Shown piece after piece: positions 61,834-64,000 of a stretch of DNA of 64,000 bases. The notes beneath the pieces were generated by a model. That model saw nothing but the letters and a program-made list of their open reading frames with translations, was not told the origin of the DNA and did not search any database. Source of the DNA: a bacterium (GTDB lineage: Bacteria; SZUA-79; Acidulodesulfobacterales; Acidulodesulfobacteraceae). How positions within the stretch are numbered: the first letter of the stretch is position 1; each line of letters begins with the position of its first letter. The translations under genes were made by a program, and so were the position numbers. The stretch lies in NCBI GenBank assembly GCA_027319095.1, contig DAHVNW010000001.1, positions 38,374 through 102,373 of the forward strand, written 5' to 3'.

Positions 61834-63444
61834 ATGGCAAAAAAAAGTTTTAACCAGTTTGAAAGGGGGGATAACCCTACGGAGTTCGAAATACTGCTTG
61901 GTTCTTACGAAAATATGAACAGCAAGGGTCTTGTCAGGCAGGGCAGGGTTTTAAATATCGACGACAGTTATGTTTATGTAGACGTAGGAGATAAATCCGA
62001 CGGCATAATTACGATAGAGGAGGTTTCGTCCGGCGGAAATATAGACGTCGCTTCCATAACCGTGGGCGATTCTATCGAAGTTTTCGTAGGCAGTTACGAC
62101 GACAAACTCGGATATTTAATATGTTCTAGAGAAAAAGCCAAAAACGTTTACGCACTTGACGATATAGAAAAGGCATGCAGCGGAGGAGAGCTTATAAAAG
62201 GTATCGTCGCCGCGAAAACGAAAGGCGGCCTAATTATCGATTTGAACGGCGTTACCGCTTTTCTCCCCGGTTCGCAAATTGACGTAAAACTTACAAGAGA
62301 TTTCGATGCGTTTCTCGGAAAAACTTTAGATTTAAAAGTTATCAGCGTAGATAAAAAAAGCTGCAACGTTATAGTATCCCGAAGAAGAGTAATAGAGGAC
62401 GAAATTAAAAAATTAAAGGAAAATGTTTTAACGGATATAAAAGAAGGCGACGTGCTAGAGGGAATAGTTAAAAATATTACTGATTACGGAGTTTTTGTCG
62501 ATTTAGGCGGAATGGACGGCCTTATTTATATTACCGATTTATCGTGGAAAAGAATATCTCATCCGTCCGAAGTTTTAAGTTTGGGACAAAAGATAGACGT
62601 TAAAGTAATTAAATACGACGAAGAAAAGCACAGGGTTTCTCTAGGGTATAAACAGCTTTTTGCCGACCCGTGGCAGAATATTATGGAAAGGCATAAGCCT
62701 GGAGATATAGTAGAAGGCGTTATTATAAACATAACCGATTACGGCGCATTTGTAGAATTAGACGACGATGTGGAAGGGCTTATACATTTATCCGAAATGA
62801 GCTGGGAGAAAAAGCAGATAGACCCTAAAACTTTTTTAACGAAAGGACAGAGAGTGAAAGCGTCGATTTTAAGCATCGAACCGGAAACAAGAAAATTATC
62901 GCTGAGTTTAAAAAGGCTTACCGAAAGTCCATGGAATTTACTAAAGGATAAATATCCGGTAGGGACGGTTGTAGAAGGTTCCGTTAAAAATATTTACGAA
63001 TTTGGCATATCGGTGGAATTAGAAGAAAATCTGGAAGGATATATCAAACAGAACGATTTCTCATGGACTAAAAGAACAAAGCATCCCCATGAGTTATTTA
63101 AACCTGCAGAAAAAATTAAAGCGATGGTTTTAAATATAGACGAAGAAAAACAGAGAATTTATCTCGGGATAAAACAGCTTACCGAAAGTCCCTGGTCGCA
63201 TATCAAAGAAAAATATTCCGTCAAAACCGTAGTAACAGGAAAAGTTTCCAATATTACCGAATTCGGCATTTTCGTGAAGATTGAAGAAGGGATAGAAGGG
63301 CTCATACACAACACAAAAATCCCGGAGAATTTCATTAAAGAAAATGATATATCCGGAGGATCCGAAATTAAAGCCGAAATAATCATGATAGATATAAACG
63401 ATCAGAAGATAGGGTTATCGGTTATTAATGTCAAACAGAACTAA
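61834..63444 (+). CDS. rpsA: 30S ribosomal protein S1
   Basis: 536 residues with six S1 RNA-binding repeats, starting near residues 28, 116, 204, 288, 374 and 462. The third (EGIVKNITDYGVFVDLGGMD) and fourth (EGVIINITDYGAFVELDDD) are the most conserved; the first two, which bind the ribosome, are divergent as usual. It presents mRNA to the 30S subunit. AGGAGGT lies upstream of the ATG. Preceded by a repeat-rich leader; followed by a repeat copy and sppA. Confidence 0.96.
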   Translation: MAKKSFNQFERGDNPTEFEILLGSYENMNSKGLVRQGRVLNIDDSYVYVDVGDKSDGIITIEEVSSGGNIDVASITVGDSIEVFVGSYDDKLGYLICSREKAKNVYALDDIEKACSGGELIKGIVAAKTKGGLIIDLNGVTAFLPGSQIDVKLTRDFDAFLGKTLDLKVISVDKKSCNVIVSRRRVIEDEIKKLKENVLTDIKEGDVLEGIVKNITDYGVFVDLGGMDGLIYITDLSWKRISHPSEVLSLGQKIDVKVIKYDEEKHRVSLGYKQLFADPWQNIMERHKPGDIVEGVIINITDYGAFVELDDDVEGLIHLSEMSWEKKQIDPKTFLTKGQRVKASILSIEPETRKLSLSLKRLTESPWNLLKDKYPVGTVVEGSVKNIYEFGISVELEENLEGYIKQNDFSWTKRTKHPHELFKPAEKIKAMVLNIDEEKQRIYLGIKQLTESPWSHIKEKYSVKTVVTGKVSNITEFGIFVKIEEGIEGLIHNTKIPENFIKENDISGGSEIKAEIIMIDINDQKIGLSVINVKQN

Positions 63445-63527
63445 TAAATAACCTTAATGCTGCAATAAAAACTATAGATGTATTTTAAATTATACAAAGC
63501 TTGTATGAGATTCGCTGTGCTTCGTTT

Positions 63528-63598
63528 AGCATTTTCAGTTTGCTGAAAAACAGTGTTTTTTAAGACATGCAAGCAAAGATATGCCGTACTTCGTTTCC
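63528..63598 (-). repeat. Dispersed palindromic repeat, copy C
   Basis: The minus strand reads GGAAACGAAGTACGGCATAT then CTTTGCTTGCATG..., matching copy A at 3729-3818, ending in a variant AAAATGCT. It lies in the 287-nt gap between rpsA and sppA, in opposite orientation to copies A and B. Confidence 0.75.
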
Positions 63599-63731
63599 AG
63601 AAAATAAAATTCTATTGCAGGATTGAGGAATAAAAGGAAAGGTATCCGGTTAATAAGGAGAGGCGTTTATTTTGGAACCGGAGGACGTCTGACAAAATGA
63701 ATTGCGTTATCTAAAATAAAAGGAAACAATT

Positions 63732-64000
63732 ATGAATAAACATCCTTTTTTAAGCGGGTTTATTTTTTTAATAATATTTGTCGGCATATTCGGGGTTTTT
63801 ATTTATCTGATATTATTTAAGTTTCAGGTAAAATCGAATTATAACGTAGTCAAAGGCACATCTCCTTATGCGATAGGGATTATTAACCTTACGGGCGCTA
63901 TTACGAATTCGTCGGGGTTCGTGCGTCTTTTAAACCATTACAAACGGGACGATGCCGTTAAGGCCGTAATAATCAGGGTAAATTCTCCCGGCGGGGAAGT
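63732..64000 (+). CDS. sppA: Signal peptide peptidase SppA, N-terminal part (runs off window)
   Basis: About 89 residues before the window ends. An N-terminal transmembrane helix (residues ~9-30, FIFLIIFVGIFGVFIYLILF) is followed by IGIINLTGAI and VKAVIIRVNSPGGEV, the start of the SppA/ClpP-fold domain. SppA is a membrane serine protease digesting cleaved signal peptides. The catalytic Ser lies beyond the window. Order rpsA-sppA is usual in deltaproteobacteria. AAAAGGA precedes the ATG. Confidence 0.92.
   Translation, partial: MNKHPFLSGFIFLIIFVGIFGVFIYLILFKFQVKSNYNVVKGTSPYAIGIINLTGAITNSSGFVRLLNHYKRDDAVKAVIIRVNSPGGE

Overview
The window is an AT-rich bacterial chromosome segment, about 57 kb of it coding and mostly on the plus strand. 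The genes are housekeeping, cell-envelope and anaerobic carbon-metabolism genes; I see no prophage, plasmid, transposase gene or CRISPR array. Gene order (infC-rpmI-rplT...ihfA-MerR; surE-pcm-RpoS-type sigma; aroF-tyrA-aroA-ispH-rpsA-sppA), a four-subunit 2-oxoacid:ferredoxin oxidoreductase, MetF with a separate MetV-like protein, anaerobic-type corrinoid genes and a Cyc2-like porin-cytochrome point to a deltaproteobacterial or Desulfobacterota-type anaerobe or facultative organism, possibly from an acidic iron/sulfur habitat (for example the 'Acidulodesulfobacterium'/SZUA-79 type). The lineage is inference from content and synteny, not a database match.

Layout. 1-7.4 kb: 3' end of alaS, two lipoproteins (one BamD), infC with a probable AUA start, rpmI, rplT, ihfA, a MerR-type regulator, surE, pcm and an RpoS-like sigma factor. 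7.4-11.6 kb: a phosphotransferase/P-loop kinase fusion carrying an in-frame REP-like hairpin, a GT39-type membrane glycosyltransferase, and apt. 11.8-14 kb: a small membrane-anchored cytochrome c and a Cyc2-like monoheme porin, a candidate extracellular electron-transfer pair. 14.2-24.7 kb: a surface-polysaccharide island with ABC exporter (wzm/wzt), flippase, two related GT4 enzymes (one fused to GT2) and a double GT9 protein. 24.8-32.8 kb: a PAS/GAF/GGDEF/EAL signalling protein, cobU, cobT, cbiA, a ThiC-family enzyme that may make the cobalamin lower ligand, and ftsB. 32.8-41.6 kb: RNase G/E, a small Cys protein, a SPOR protein, peroxiredoxin, purC, a TonB-like protein, UDP-glucose dehydrogenase, GDP-mannose synthesis, and initiator tRNA-fMet.

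41.8-55.3 kb is a C1/acetyl-CoA block: gcvT-gcvH-gcvPA-gcvPB, a broken alpha/beta hydrolase, an MFS transporter, pheA, metF, porGDAB, folD and a metV-like gene. Together these encode glycine cleavage/synthesis, the lower folate C1 branch and ferredoxin-linked oxoacid chemistry, as expected of a Wood-Ljungdahl methyl branch or reductive glycine route; the formate-activating enzymes are not in this window. 55.4-64 kb: hisC, aroF, tyrA, aroA, ispH, rpsA and the start of sppA.

Outside genes the main structure is a set of palindromic elements: a three-copy dispersed repeat (3.8, 11.7 and 63.5 kb), a long symmetrical palindrome joining the ends of ahpC and purC, a MITE-like palindrome between aroA and ispH, tandem repeats plus alternative hairpins upstream of rpsA, and a REP-like hairpin inside an open reading frame. 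Several proteins (sugar enzymes, flippase, CbiA, TyrA, ManC, RNase G) carry unusual hydrophilic low-complexity inserts in otherwise conserved folds.
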